From assembly GCA_030770545.1 (NCBI GenBank), contig CM061109.1, positions 5,890,001-5,954,000 on the forward strand: DNA of 64,000 bases. The letters are read 5' to 3'. Within the stretch, counting starts at the first letter, position 1, and every line of letters begins with the position of its first letter. This DNA comes from Macropodus opercularis. Lineage: Eukaryota; Chordata; Actinopteri; Anabantiformes; Osphronemidae. Shown one piece after another: positions 20,635 through 34,300 of the stretch. The notes under the pieces were generated by a model. It had not been told where the DNA came from. It saw only the letters and a program-made list of their open reading frames with translations, and ran no database searches. The position numbers and the translations under genes are program-made.

Positions 20635-21239
20635 GCACAGCAGATGGGAGGCAAGATGAAGCCTGTGGCTTACTACTCTAAGAGATTAGATCCAGTTGCA
20701 TGTGCTTTGCCTAGCTGTGTCAGAGCTGTGTGTGCTGCAGCGTTAGCCATACAAGCCTCGGCTGAGGTTGTACTTTATCACCCGCTAAAGCTGTTAGTGC
20801 TTCATGAAGTAGACATGTTATTGACTCAGACAAAAATGACATTTCTGTCTCCTGCGAGACATTTGTCTTTGCTGTCAACGTTGCTTTCACAACCACATTT
20901 GACCATTAAAGATGTTCAACTCTGAACCCGGCAACCCTCCTGCCACGTCCACATGAAGGAATGCCACATCGTTGTCTAGCTGACACAGAACAGCAGTGTA
21001 AACCGCGACCTGACTTGAAAGATACTCCTTTAGAGGAAGGAGAATGTTGGTTTGTTGATGGATCATGTTCAAAGACTCCTCGAGGTACTAATCAGTCTGG
21101 GTTCGCGGTAGTTACACAGGACACTATCATCACAGCAATGAAGTTACCATCTCACTATTCTGCACAAGCTGCAGAAATCGTAGCATTAACTGAAGCGTGT
21201 AGAGCTGGACATAGAAATTATCAGAGATATGCAAGCTAA
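20635..21239 (+). pseudogene. pol: ERV connection and RNase H remnant
   Basis: The connection part has KPVAYYSKRLDPVA. The RNase H part begins with CWFVDGSC, giving the first Asp, and includes AEIVALTEAC, giving the catalytic Glu. The segment that should hold the next catalytic Asp (the YTDS motif) is missing after 21220. The two parts lie in different frames. Confidence 0.75.
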
Positions 21240-21364
21240 CTCTCCTAAGCAAGAAGTGACAAACTGGCTCAAAAGCAGAGCACAAATTGAAAATGATGTT
21301 TACTATATTAACAAGAAGCCATGCCTACCCAGAAGTCTGTTCCATACAGCAGCTGTAATGAGCC

Positions 21365-22090
21365 ATGGGCTCAGGGGGGATGGTGACAATAGTGGGACGG
21401 CACTTCTACGCCTATGGATTTAATACTTACTCAAAAAATTTTTGTAGATCATGTCTCATCTGTTGTAAACATAATCCACAAGGTAATCTCAGACCGAAAA
21501 GGGGACAGTTCCCCCAAGATAAATATCCTTTTCAGTTCATACACATGGATTTTATTGAACTAACACCAAGTCAGCAATATAAGTATTGCCTCGTTCTCAT
21601 AGATCCATATTCAAAATGGATTGAAATCGTTCCAAGCAAGACAGCAGATGCCCTTACAGTAGCAAAAGCCATATGCAAACACATAATACCACAACATGGT
21701 ATTCCAGAAGTAATCTATAGTGACAACGGGACACATTTTGTGAATGAAGTAGTGTCACGAATGGCAGAACATCTAGGAATACGTCAAAAATCATTGTTCA
21801 TACCACCCACAAAGTGCAGGATTGGTGGAACGAACAAAATGCTGAAGGAGAAAGAGGTTGTTAATGCAAGTAATCTGCCAGACAATGTTTTGTCTCCCCA
21901 GGCAACGCTCATACAGCCAGGTGACCAGATCCTAATCAAAGTGATCAAACGGAAGAACTGGTCCAGTCCCCGCTGGGAAGGCCCCTACACAGTCCCGCTG
22001 ACCACACCAACAGCGCTGAAGATAGCAGAGAGAGACACGTGGATTCACCAGAGCCACTGCAAAAAGCTGCCACCACTGACATCTGAGTAG
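21365..22090 (+). pseudogene. pol: ERV integrase, internally deleted
   Basis: The 241-codon frame begins inside the zinc domain, where the CxxC pair is visible (CLICC, residues 30-34) but the HH pair is not in frame. The core domain shows D62 (HMDFIE) and D120 (YSDNGTHF). The expected catalytic Glu (VER motif) is out of frame near 21828. The sequence then jumps to a C-terminal domain with a GPY motif (RWEGPYTV, residues 204-211). The part between the core and the GPY domain is shorter than in relatives, so there is an internal deletion as well as frameshifts. Confidence 0.8.
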
Positions 22091-22156
22091 GGTGGAAGTC
22101 GGCCGGCACCAAAGCCCTTGGCTGCAGAAGAAACCATCTGAACCCTGCTCCCAGCT

Positions 22157-23340
22157 ATGATGTCGAGGGGTAAGCTGTGTGCAGTGGCAACTGCTGGGAC
22201 TGCAATTGTAGTAACCATAACAACACTGCTGCTGTGGGAGGATGGTCTTTTGCCAGGGAAAGACGCTCCAGTGAAGGTCATCTTGCATCGTCCGCGCCGA
22301 GAGATCAGAGACTAAGACGCATGGACAGCCGCACAGGACTACCTCAAGGACAATCCAGATGGTAATCTATGGCTGGCATATACCAACTATACGGCGAAGA
22401 CAATTACTGAGGGGTCTTGTGTGATCTGTGCCAAGGCACGACCACAACTGACTGTGGTTCCTTTTCCTTATGACACACATTCCTGTTATCAAGAAACTCG
22501 AGACAGGGAGCTGGTGACAGAAGATTCTTGTGTTATCCGACTAACCTCTGGAGTCACAGGGACTCCGCTAAAGGGTTACACCCCTACTAACCGGTTTAAT
22601 AAAGACTTTTGTGAATTATCCTGTACAATGAGAGCAGTACTGGGACTAGCAGGAAGACGCATTTACTTTAAAGTGTACAACATATCTAGACACATTTGGA
22701 CATTCGGTGAATCTGTAGATCCCATGTGGCCTACAGGGGACCCGTACAGAAAGCACCCAAAACATCTGGGGATCCCCCAGCTGGTAGGGTTTGTGCAAAC
22801 TGTACGTTTGAGTGTTTTCACAAATCCGGAAAAGGACAGCAGATGGGAGTGTTTCCAACCTGCACCATCACGTGGAATGTGACGGACAGAACTAAGACAT
22901 GGGGGAAGCCCATGGGAATGGATTGGACCAAGCATATCCAGAAACGGAACAACCTCACCTACTACAACGTTGAGGGTGTACCAAGGGCACCTCCACACAC
23001 AGAGGATTTCGACCGACTGGCACAGAAAATTGCTGACGTGTGGTGGATGTGTGGAGGAGCTCCTAGACAGACTTTACCGACAGACTGGACTGGCACCTGC
23101 ACGCAAGTAATGTTTCTCACTAATGACATACACATAGAGAGAGAACAACAAACAAACAGGGGACGGCGTAACATCGATATCAGAGCTCAAATGAGTTTGA
23201 ACACCGTCTACCTGGACTCTATTGGGCAACCACGAGGTATTCCACATGAGTTTAAAGCACGGGATGAAGTTAAAGGAGGCTTCACATTAGCTGTTCCATT
23301 TCTGGGCCCCATGGCAGAGATAGCTGAAAACACTGAATGA
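22157..23340 (+). pseudogene. env: ERV env surface subunit, broken
   Basis: ATGs at 22157 and 22160 open a leader with a long hydrophobic stretch (VATAGTAIVVTITTLLLW) that fits a signal peptide. The frame stops near 22315. Two further overlapping frames (to 22882, and 22726-23340) carry a Cys-rich surface region with several N-glycosylation sites and WLAYTNYTA-like and CVICA motifs, known in gamma-type env. The last frame ends in a hydrophobic stretch (FTLAVPFLGPMAEIA) in the place of a fusion peptide. It is nonfunctional. Confidence 0.75.
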
Positions 23341-23347
23341 ATCAATC

Positions 23348-23890
23348 TATCTATTAATCTATTACAATCAACAGAGGTTTGTTAACATCACGCACGATGG
23401 AATGAAGGTGATCGCTGAACAGCTGGCACCGACCTCTGTGATGGCATGGCAGACACGTATGGGAGTTGACATGTTGTTAGCAGAGAAAGGAGGATTGTGT
23501 GTTATGTTTGGTGAAGAATGTTGTACTTTTATTCCAAATAACACTGCTCCAGGTGGTTCAGTCAGCCTCGCTCTGGAGAAACTGAAAAACCTGAAGGAGG
23601 AATTGGCACGAAACTCTGGAGTTGATAACCCCTGGGGATATTGGTTTGATTCAATGTTTGGGCGATGGAAATCCACTATTGTGGCTTTCTTTACTGCAAT
23701 AGCAGGAGTATTGCTTCTGTTTATGTTTTTGGCTTGTTGTGCTGTGCCCTGTGTCCGTAGCCTCATTGTGAAGAGTGCTGAAGTGTTGCAGCAGTTGACA
23801 CTGCAACAACTGGAGCTGGAGAGGGAGATTTATGAGGATGAGGAGAGGAAGGAGCATCTCTCCCTATTTGGTGTAGACACAGCAAACTGA
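23348..23890 (+). pseudogene. env: ERV env transmembrane subunit
   Basis: A frame open from 23402 has the gamma-type CX6CC motif (residues 33-41) after a LLAEKGG stretch, a Trp-containing membrane-proximal part (WGYWFDSMFGRWKS), a membrane span at about residues 91-117 and a cytoplasmic tail of about 45 residues with a Leu/Gln/Glu-rich helix. The N-terminal part of the subunit is in another frame. This domain is the best preserved of the env parts. Confidence 0.8.
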
Positions 23891-24014
23891 TCAATGCCTG
23901 ATGTATGATGCATGTTCCGAAAATGAGAAATCAAGTGGAATGTGTCTGATGATGATTTGTGCAGATTTTGTTTGCTGTTCATGTAACATAATGTTAACGT
24001 TTTATGCCCAGATT

Positions 24015-24039
24015 TCACAGAAGGACTAACAGGAGGGAT
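24015..24039 (+). promoter_or_regulatory. Purine-rich tract before the 3' LTR
   Basis: cagaaggactaacaggaggga lies directly before the TGTTAGAGG start of the 3' LTR. The position fits a plus-strand primer tract, although pyrimidines interrupt it. Confidence 0.5.
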
Positions 24040-24378
24040 TGTTAGAGGATATGGAGCATAGTCCTCTCTGTGAACTGGTCCTTTCTGTGTCTCTGTAATA
24101 TCTTTGCTTGCAGGTACTCCCCATGACCTAGATATGCTAGGGAAGAATGTTTAACCGCCCACGCCAGGAGGAAACTTCACAAAACTGTATTCATGGCATA
24201 ATGACTTCCTATGTATCTTATTCACCATATATGGAGTTGTATCTTGTTTCACCAGATGTGAAGGAGTTCCAGGGCGGCTCCCCTTGTGCGCACAAGTGTA
24301 AAACTTGAGATCTCAGAGTTTGTCTTCCTTGTGCAGGTGTCTCTGTATTGTTTAAGTGTTGGCAGGCTAGACCCAACA
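24040..24378 (+). repeat. ERV 3' LTR (339 bp, lacks the AATAAA segment)
   Basis: It starts TGTTAGAGG and ends CCAACA like the 5' LTR, but it is 77 bases shorter overall. It misses the stretch that holds AATAAA in the 5' LTR. It also has extra bases around 24298-24320 and many substitutions. Confidence 0.9.
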
Positions 24379-25325
24379 GGTTCACTCTCTCTAGGCACCG
24401 CAGCAGTGGACGCCATCCCACCAACCACCTCTCTAACGTTCATAACTTTCTCCCACACGCTCTGTTAGGAGAGGAGGGTGTGGAGTCAGATTAATGCTTA
24501 ATCTGTGCATTAATACCCCCATAGGTTTCAGTCCACCTCAAACCACAGCTGCAATATATGTGTTGCACTTTTGTCTATGTGCCTCTCAGCTATCTGCTCT
24601 CAGGTTAAAGCTGCAGTAACAGTCAAGTCGCTGGAGTGATCTGGACACGGAGGATTCTCATCCAGGATTGTGTAGAGGAAAGACCATAAAAAATGAAATA
24701 AAAATAGATTCAATTTTCAATTCAATTCATTTCAACTTTATTTATATAGCAAAAATTCACAACATCAGTTATCTCAAGGCGCTTTACAAGTAAGGTTTAA
24801 GACCTTACACAACTAGACCCAACAAATCCCACATAGAGCAAGCTTTTAATTGTAGCCAATCAATAAATTGTACATTTTAATAGCAACAGCGGAAAAACTC
24901 CCTCTATAGAGGAAGAAACCTCCAGCAGACCCAGGCTCAGTGTGGGCGGCCATCTGCCTTGACCGGTTGGGGTGAGGGGATAGAGAAGAGAGAAAAGAAC
25001 ACAACCACAACAACAAAACAAGCAGCAACAGAACACAGGCAGAATGGTTGGACCAGCAAATGAACACTGGAGACACACGGCTCTGAGTCTGACGATACCT
25101 GGAGATGAGAATAGAGTTAGTCACATGTAGACATGGAGGCATGTTAGTGGATGCAGGAAATGGAAAAGTAGAGGAGCTCAGTGAATGAAGGACGTCCCCC
25201 AGCATCTAAGTCTAAGAGACTCAATCAAATTCGACCTTTCTTTAATCTAGAGAGGAATCAGTGTCTGCTGAAACAAGACGTTGTGTAGCATGTTTCTTAG
25301 AATAAAGTCTCTTTTAAATAACCGA
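24379..25325 (+). repeat. Block B' of duplication unit 2
   Basis: This is nearly identical to 9346-10300. It contains the same dispersed teleost element (about 24725-25235). It starts exactly at the end of the 3' LTR and passes into tandem array 2. Confidence 0.85.
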
Positions 25326-28300
25326 CCGTGTTACAGGTTCAGAGGTTAATCATAAAATCCTCCTTTTTCTGTTTAGAGGAACCTTTCCCTTGTGTCGACT
25401 GTAACCCTCAGTCTGGACTCAGGCGTCAGTCGGCAGACTGTCCGTCCAACTTCTGACACCAAGATGTCGTGGAAAAACCTTCTTCAAATGCTGGAACATA
25501 CTGAGAAAACTAGAGGAGCATGTTGGTGTAATGAACCAGCTCAACGTTTAGTACGTGCTGGCATGAGGAAGACATCCTACAGCGAACCACTGTCTTCTGA
25601 TGGATGTTAACACCAGAGCTTCTTATATATTGTAACACAATGGTTTAGCCACCCCTCGCATGCTACCTGCTGTCTAAACGCATGTTCCATTTGGCCAACA
25701 GACCAACCTGGTAAAGCTTCTAACTTCCCCATTTTGTTCCCTGTGGTTGTGTAGATTCACTTGGGCCGGTGCTTAAACTTTCAATGGGCTTATCATTCAC
25801 ACAGGGGTTTTCACTCACACTGATCTTCCCATCTCATCGTATGGTTGGATCTTATCACACATACTCTAACTTTGGGTGACTCTCTTCAGCCAGGTAGTTT
25901 GTATGACACATTCGTTCCGAGCAACGTACCCTGTAGTGTGCTTATCAGCAATGCACACGGGACACTGAAGGAGTCATCGCAAAGCTTATGATGTTATTAT
26001 ATCAGTCATACGCCCATTTTATTCAGATGGGACATCCCTAGATGTATGAATGCTCTAAAACATAAAATCAACTCAAATAAAACTAAATACAAGCTAGGTT
26101 TACCACAAAGTGACACAAATGAAGACAAAAAAAATCTGCTTTAAAACATAGGCCACAATGTTGCTGAACTTTTTCTTACACATGTGGTCGATTCTCTTTA
26201 AACCCATTAATGACTTACACAAGGTAAGACTTCAGTATTTGTAATATCCTACATGTAACTTCACTGTAACATTCACTGACCACTAAAGAAATTACAGAAC
26301 GCGTCAGGTGACTAAACCATTTCACAGAGCTACACACACATTCTTCACCTACACATAGTTGCTTCAGAACACTGGACTCACTCTGAATGGAGCGTCCGCT
26401 GTCTGCCTCCTGTCCCGGATGTCAGGCGGGAATCCAGTCCTGTTTCTGTGGAGCAGGTGGAACTTTTCCCTGGTGTCGGCTGTAACCATCAGTCTGGACT
26501 CAGGCGCCGGTCAGCAGACTGTCCATCACACTTTTATACTACAAAATAAAACCAATATAAATCAAATTAATCAAAATACAAGCTAGGTTTAACACAAAGG
26601 TACATGTAAGTAGACACAGAAGTTTTAAAGCTATGCCCAAATCAATGCTTTGCCCCAACCTACAGGGAACTACTGAAATCTGCCAATACCCAAAACATCT
26701 ATTCTATACATTTGCACTTTCAGTCCAAAACCTGTTAACTAATGATCAGTAGCCTGAGCATCACAGAGAGGAGACTTGTTGGCTCTCGCCTCAACAATGA
26801 GTTTATGTTACAAGTTCAGAGGTTCATCGTAAAATACTGTGATGTAATTTCAGTTTGTATGTGATATAAAAGATGGTTCATAACACTGTACTCACTGTGA
26901 ACGGAGCATCCGCTGTCCGCCTCCTGTTCCGAACATCAGGCGGGAATCCAGTCCTCCTTTTTCTGTTTAGAGGAACCTTTCCCTTGTGTCGACTGTAACC
27001 CTCAGTCTGGACTCAGGCGTCAGTCGGCAGACTGTCCGTCCAACTTCTGACACCAAGATGTCGTGGAAAAACCTTCTTCTTATGACAAATGCTGGAACAT
27101 ACTGAGAAAACTAGAGGAGCATGTTGGTGTAATGAACCAGCTCAACGTTTAGTACGTGCTGGCATGAGGAAGACATCCTACAGCAAACCACTGTCTTCTG
27201 ATGGTTGTTAACACCAGAGCTTCTTATATATTGTAACACAATGGTTTAGCCACCCCTCGCATGCTACCTGCTGTCTAAACGCATGTTTCATTTGGCCAAC
27301 AGACCAACCTGGTAAAGCTTCTAACTTCCCCATTTTGTTCCCTGTGGTTGTGTAGATTCACTTGGGCCGGTGCTTAAACTTTCAATGGGCTTATCATTCA
27401 CACAGGGGTTTTCACTCACACTGATCTTCCCATCTCATCGTATGGTTGGATCTTATCAAACATACTCTAACTTTGGGTGACTCTCTTCAGCCAGGTAGTT
27501 TGTATGACACATTCGTTCCGAGCAACGTACCCTGTAGTGTGCTTATCAGCAATGCACACGGGACACTGAAGGAGTCATCGCAAAGCTTATGATGTTATTA
27601 TATCAGTCATACGCCCATTTTATTCAGATGGGACATCCCTAGATGTATGAATGCTCTAAAACATAAAATCAACTCAAATTAAACTAAATACAAGCTAGGT
27701 TTACCACAAAGTGACACAAATGAAGACAAACTAAAATACAGTTTAAAAACATAGGCCACAATGTTGCTGAACTTTTTCTTACACATGTGGTCGATTCTCT
27801 TTAAACCCATTAATGACTTACACAACGTAAGACTTCAGTATTTGTAATATCCTACATGTAACTTCACTGTAACATTCACTGACCACTAAAGAAATTACAG
27901 AACGCGTCAGGTGACTAAACCATTTCACAGAGCTACACACACATTCTTCACCTACACATAGTTGCTTCAGGACACTGGACTCACTCTGAATGGAGCGTCC
28001 GCTGTCTGCCTCCTGTCCCGGATGTCAGGCGGGAATCCAGTCCTGTTTCTGTGGAGCAGGTGGAACTTTTCCCTGGTGTCGGCTGTAACCATAAGTCTGG
28101 ACTCAGGCGCCGGTCAGCAGACTGTCCATCACACTTTTATACTACAAAATAAAACCAATATAAATCAAATTAATCAAAATACAAGCTAGGTTTAACACAA
28201 AGGTACATGTAAGTAGACACAGAAGTTTTAAAGCTATGCCCAAATCAATGCTTTGCCCCAACCTACAGGGAACTCCTGTAATCTGTCAATACCCAAAGCA

Positions 28301-31300
28301 TCTATTCTATACATTTGCACTTTCAGTCCAAAACCTGTTAACTAATGATCAGTAGCCTGAGCATCACAGAGAGGAGACTTGTTGGCTCTCGCCTCAACAA
28401 TGAGTTTATGTTACAAGTTCAGAGGTTCATCGTAAAATACTGTGATGTAATTTCACTTTGTATGTGATATAAAAGATGGTTCATAACACTGTACTCACTG
28501 TGAACGGAGCATCCGCTGTCCGCCTCCTGTTCCGAACATCAGGCGGGAATCCAGTCCTCCTTTTTCTGTTTAGAGGAACCTTTCCCTTGTGTCGACTGTA
28601 ACCCTCAGTCTGGACTCAGGCGTCAGTCGGCAGACTGTCCGTCCAACTTCTGACACCAAGATGTCGTGGAAAAACCTTCTTCAAATGCTGGAACATACTG
28701 AGAAAACTAGAGGAGGATGTTGGTGTAATGAACCAGCTCAACGTTTAGTACGTGCTGGCATGAGGAAGACATCCTACAGCAAACCACTGTCTTCTGATGG
28801 TTGTTAACACCAGAGCTTCTTATATATTGTAACACAATGGTTTAGCCACCCCTCGCATGCTACCTGCTGTCTAAACGCATGTTCCATTTGGCCAACACAC
28901 CAACCTGGTAAAGCTTCTAACTTCCCAATTTTGTTCCCTGTGGTTGTGTAGATTCACTTGGGCCGGTGCTTAAACTTTCAATGGGCTTATCATTCACACA
29001 GGGGTTTTCACTCACACTGATCTTCCCATCTCATCGTATGGTTGGATCTTATCAAACATACTCTAACTTTGGGTGACTCTCTTCAGCCAGGTAGTTTGTG
29101 TGACACATTCGTTCCGAGTAACGTACCCTGTAGTGTGCTTATCAGCAATGCACACGGGACACTGAAGGAGTCATCGCAAAGTTTATGATGTTATTATATC
29201 AGTCATACGCCCATTTTATTCAGATGGGACATCCCTAGATGTATGAATGCTCTAAAACATAAAATCAACTCAAATAAAACTAAATACAAGCTAGGTTTAC
29301 CAAAAAGTGACACAAATGAAGACAAAAAAAATCTGCTTTAAAACATAGGCCACAATGTTGCTGAACTTTTTCTTACACATGTGGTCGATTCTCTTTAAAC
29401 CCATTAATGACTTACACAACGTAAGACTTCAGTATTTGTAATATCCTACATGTAACTTCACTGTAACATTCACTGACCACTAAAGAAATGACAGAACGCG
29501 TCAGGTGACTAAACCATTTCACAGAGCTACACACACATTCTTCACCTACACATAGTTGCTTCAGAACACTGGACTCACTCTGAATGGAGCGTCCGCTGTC
29601 TGCCTCCTGTCCCGGATGTCAGGCGGGAATCCAGTCCTGTTTCTGTGGAGCAGGTGGAACTTTTCCCTGGTGTCGGCTGTAACCATAAGTCTGGACTCAG
29701 GCGCCGGTCAGCAGACTGTCCATCACACTTTTATACTACAAAATAAAACCAATATAAATCAAATTAATCAAAATACAAGCTAGGTTTAACACAAAGGTAC
29801 ATGTAAGTAGACACAGAAGTTTTAAAGCTATGCCCAAATCAATGCTTTGCCCCAACCTACAGGGAACTCCTGTAATCTGTCAATACCCAAAGCATCTATT
29901 CTATACATTTGCACTTTCAGTCCAAAACCTGTTAACTAATGATCAGTAGCCTGAGCATCACAGAGAGGAGACTTGTTGGCTCTCGCCTCAACAATGAGTT
30001 TATGTTACAAGTTCAGAGGTTCATCGTAAAATACTGTGATGTAATTTCAGTTTGTATGTGATATAAAAGATGGTTCATAACACTGTACTCACTGTGAACG
30101 GAGCATCCGCTGTCCGCCTCCTGTTCCGAACATCAGGCGGGAATCCAGTCCTCCTTTTTCTGTTTAGAGGAACCTTTCCCTTGTGTCGACTGTAACCCTC
30201 AGTCTGGACTCAGGCGTCAGTCGGCAGACTGTCCGTCCAACTTCTGACACCAAGATGTCGTGGAAAAACCTTCTTCAAATGCTGGAACATACTGAGAAAA
30301 CTAGAGGAGCATGTTGGTGTAATGAACCAGCTCAACGTTTAGTACGTGCTGGCATGAGGAAGACATCCTACAGCGAACCACAGTCTTCTGATGGATGTTA
30401 ACACCAGAGCTTCTTATATATTGTAACACAATGTTTTAGCCACCCCTCGCATGCTACCTGCTGTCTAAACGCATGTTCCATTTGGCCAACACACCAACCT
30501 GGTAAAGCTTCTAACTTCCCCATTTTGTTCCCTGTGGTTGTGTAGATTCACTTGGGCCGGTGCTTAAACTTTCAATGGGCTTATCATTCACACAGGGGTT
30601 TTCACTCACACTGATCTTCCCATCTCATCGTATGGTTGGATCTTATCAAACATACTCTAACTTTGGGTGACTCTCTTCAGCCAGGTAGTTTGTATGACAC
30701 ATTCGTTCCGAGCAACGTACCCTGTAGTGTGCTTATCAGCAATGCACACGGGACACTGAAGGAGTCATCGCAAAGCTTATGATGTTATTATATCAGCCAT
30801 ACACCCATTTTATTCAGATGGGACATCCCTAGATGTATGAATGCTCTAAAACATAAAATCAACTCAAATAAAACTAAATACAAGCTAGGTTTACCACAAA
30901 GTGACACAAATGAAGACAAAAAAAATCTGCTTTAAAACATAGGCCACAATGTTGCTGAACTTTTTCTTACACATGTGGTCGATTCTCTTTAAACCCATGA
31001 ATGACTTACACAACGTAAGACTTCAGTATTTGTAATATCCTACATGTAACTTCACTGTAACATTCACTGACCACTAAAGAAATGACAGAACGCGTCAGGT
31101 GACTAAACCATTTCACAGAGCTACACACACATTCTTCACCTACACATAGTTGCTTCAGAACACTGGACTCACTCTGAATGGAGCGTCCGCTGTCTGCCTC
31201 CTGTCCCTGATGTCAGGCGGGAATCCAGTCCTGTTTCTGTGGAGCAGGTGGAACTTTTGCCTGGTGTCGGCTGTAACCATCAGTCTGGACTCAGGCGCCG

Positions 31301-34300
31301 GGCAGCAGACTGTCCATCACACTTTTATACTACAAAATAAAACCAATATAAATCAAATTAATCAAAATACAAGCTAGGTTTAACACAAAGGTACATGTAA
31401 GTAGACACAGAAGTTTTAAAGCTATGCCCAAATCAATGCTTTGCCCCAACCTACAGGGAAATCCTGTAATCTGTCAATACCCAAAGCATCTATTCTATAC
31501 ATTTGCACTTTCAGTCCAAAACCTGTTAACTAATTATCAGTAGCCTGAGCATCACAGAGAGGAGACTTGTTGGCTCTCGCCTCAACAATGAGTTTACGTT
31601 ACAAGTTCAGAGGTTCATCGTAAAATACTGTGATGTAATTTCAGTTTGTATGTGATATAAAAGATGGTTCATAACACTGTACTCACTGTGAACGGAGCAT
31701 CCGCTGTCCGCCTCCTGTTCCGAACATCAGGCGGGAATCCAGTCCTCCTTTTTCAGTTTAGAGGAACCTTTCCCTTGTGTCGACTGTAACCCTCAGTCTG
31801 GACTCAGGCGTCAGTCGGCAGACTGTCCGTCCAACTTCTGACACCAAGATGTTGGTGGAAAAACCTTCTTCAAATGCTGGAACATACTGAGAAAACTAGA
31901 GGAGCATGTTGGTGTAATGAACCAGCTCAACGTTTAGTACGTGCTGGCATGAGGAAGACATCCTACAGCGAACCACTGTCTTCTGATGGATGTTAACACC
32001 AGAGCTTCTTATATATTGTAACACAATGGTTTAGCCACCCCTCGCATGCTACCTGCTGTCTAAACGCATGTTCCATTTGGCCAACACACCAACCTGGTAA
32101 AGCTTCTAACTTCCCCATTTTGTTCCCTGTGGTTGTGTAGATTCACTTGGGCCGGTGCTTAAACTTTCAATGGGCTTATCATTCACACAGGGGTTTTCAC
32201 TCACACTGATCTTCCCATCTCATCGTATGGTTGGATCTTATCAAACATACTCTAACTTTGGGTGACTCTCTTCAGCCATGTAGTTTGTATGACACATTCG
32301 TTCCGAGCAACGTACCCTGTAGTGTGGTTATCAGCAATGCACACGGGACACTGAAGGAGTCATCGCAAAGCTTATGATGTTATTATATCAGTCATACGCC
32401 CATTTTATTCAGATGGGACATCCCTAGATGTATGAATGCTCTAAAACATAAAATCAACTCAAATAAAACTAAATACAAGCTAGGTTTACCACAAAGTGAC
32501 ACAAATGAAGACAAACTAAAATACAGTTTAAAAACATAGGCCACAATGTTGCTGAACTTTTTCTTACACATGTGGTCGATTCTCTTTAAACCCATGAATG
32601 ACTTACACAACGTAAGACTTCAGTATTTGTAATATCCTACATGTAACTTCACTGTAACATTCACTGACCACTAAAGAAATTACAGAACGCGTCAGGTGAC
32701 TAAACCATTTCACAGAGCTACACACACATTCTTCACCTACACATAGTTGCTTCAGAACACTGGACTCACTCTGAATGGAGCGTCCGCTGTCTGCCTCCTG
32801 TCCCGGATGTCAGGCGGGAATCCAGTCCTGTTTCTGTGGAGCAGGTGGAACTTTTCCCTGGTGTCGGCTGTAACCATCAGTCTGGACTCAGGCGCCGGTC
32901 AGCAGACTGTCCATCACACTTTTATACTACAAAATAAAACCAATATAAATCAAATTAATCAAAATACAAGCTAGGTTTAACACAAAGGTACATGTAAGTA
33001 GACACAGAAGTTTTAAAGCTATGCCCAAATCAATGCTTTGCCCCAACCTACAGGGAAATCCTGTAATCTGTCAATACCCAAAGCATCTATTCTATACATT
33101 TGCACTTTCAGTCCAAAACCTGTTAACTAATTATCAGTAGCCTGAGCATCACAGAGAGGAGACTTGTTGGCTCTCGCCTCAACAATGAGTTTACGTTACA
33201 AGTTCAGAGGTTCATCGTAAAATACTGTGATGTAATTTCAGTTTGTATGTGATATAAAAGATGGTTCATAACACTGTACTCACTGTGAACGGAGCATCCG
33301 CTGTCCGCCTCCTGTTCCGAACATCAGGCGGGAATCCAGTCCTCCTTTTTCAGTTTAGAGGAACCTTTCCCTTGTGTTGACTGTAACCCTCAGTCTGGAC
33401 TCAGGCGTCAGTCGGCAGACTGTCCGTCCAACTTCTGACACCAAGATGTCGTGGAAAAACCTTCTTCAAATGCTGGAACATACTGAGAAAACTAGAGGAG
33501 CATGTTGGTGTAATGAACCAGCTCAACGTTTAGTACGTGCTGGCATGAGGAAGACATCCTACAGCGAACCACTGTCTTCTGATGGATGTTAACACCAGAG
33601 CTTCTTATATATTGTAACACAATGGTTTAGCCACCCCTCGCATGCTACCTGCTGTCTAAACGCATGTTCCATTTGGCCAACACACCAACCTGGTAAAGCT
33701 TCTAACTTCCCCATTTTGTTCCCTGTGGTTGTGTAGATTCACTTGGGCCGGTGCTTAAACTTTCAATGGGCTTATCATTCACACAGGGGTTTTCACTCAC
33801 ACTGATCTTCCCATCTCATCGTATGGTTGGATCTTATCAAACATACTCTAACTTTGGGTGACTCTCTTCAGCCAGGTAGTTTGTATGACACATTCGTTCC
33901 GAGCAACGTACCCTGTAGTGTGCTTATCAGCAATGCACACGGGACACTGAAGGAGTCATCGCAAAGCTTATGATGTTATTATATCAGTCATACGCCCATT
34001 TTATTCAGATGGGACATCCCTAGATGTATGAATGCTCTAAAACATAAAATCAACTCAAATAAAACTAAATACAAGCTAGGTTTACCACAAAGTGACACAA
34101 ATGAAGACAAAAAAAATCTGCTTTAAAACATAGGCCACAATGTTGCTGAACTTTTTCTTACACATGTGGTCGATTCTCTTTAAACCCATGAATGACTTAC
34201 ACAACGTAAGACTTCAGTATTTGTAATATCCTACATGTAACTTCACTGTAACATTCACTGACCACTAAAGAAATTACAGAACGCGTCAGGTGACTAAACC

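Larger units (their letters stand above)
16699..24378 (+). mobile_element. Defective class I endogenous retrovirus (tRNA-Phe primer type)
   Basis: Order seen: 5' LTR, primer site matching tRNA-Phe, leader, truncated gag, protease in the gag frame, frameshifted reverse transcriptase and RNase H, integrase with an internal deletion, env surface and transmembrane parts, purine-rich tract, 3' LTR. The gamma-type CX6CC motif in the transmembrane protein and the same-frame gag-pro arrangement fit a gamma/epsilon-like (class I) virus. It is inactive because of many frameshifts. There is no target-site duplication: the left flank is block C and the right flank is block B, so this is not a simple insertion. 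Confidence 0.92.

Noticed and set aside
23368..23766. 132-codon frame antisense to env as an antisense regulatory gene
   Set aside because: It is only the mirror of the env transmembrane frame, with no promoter or splice signals.
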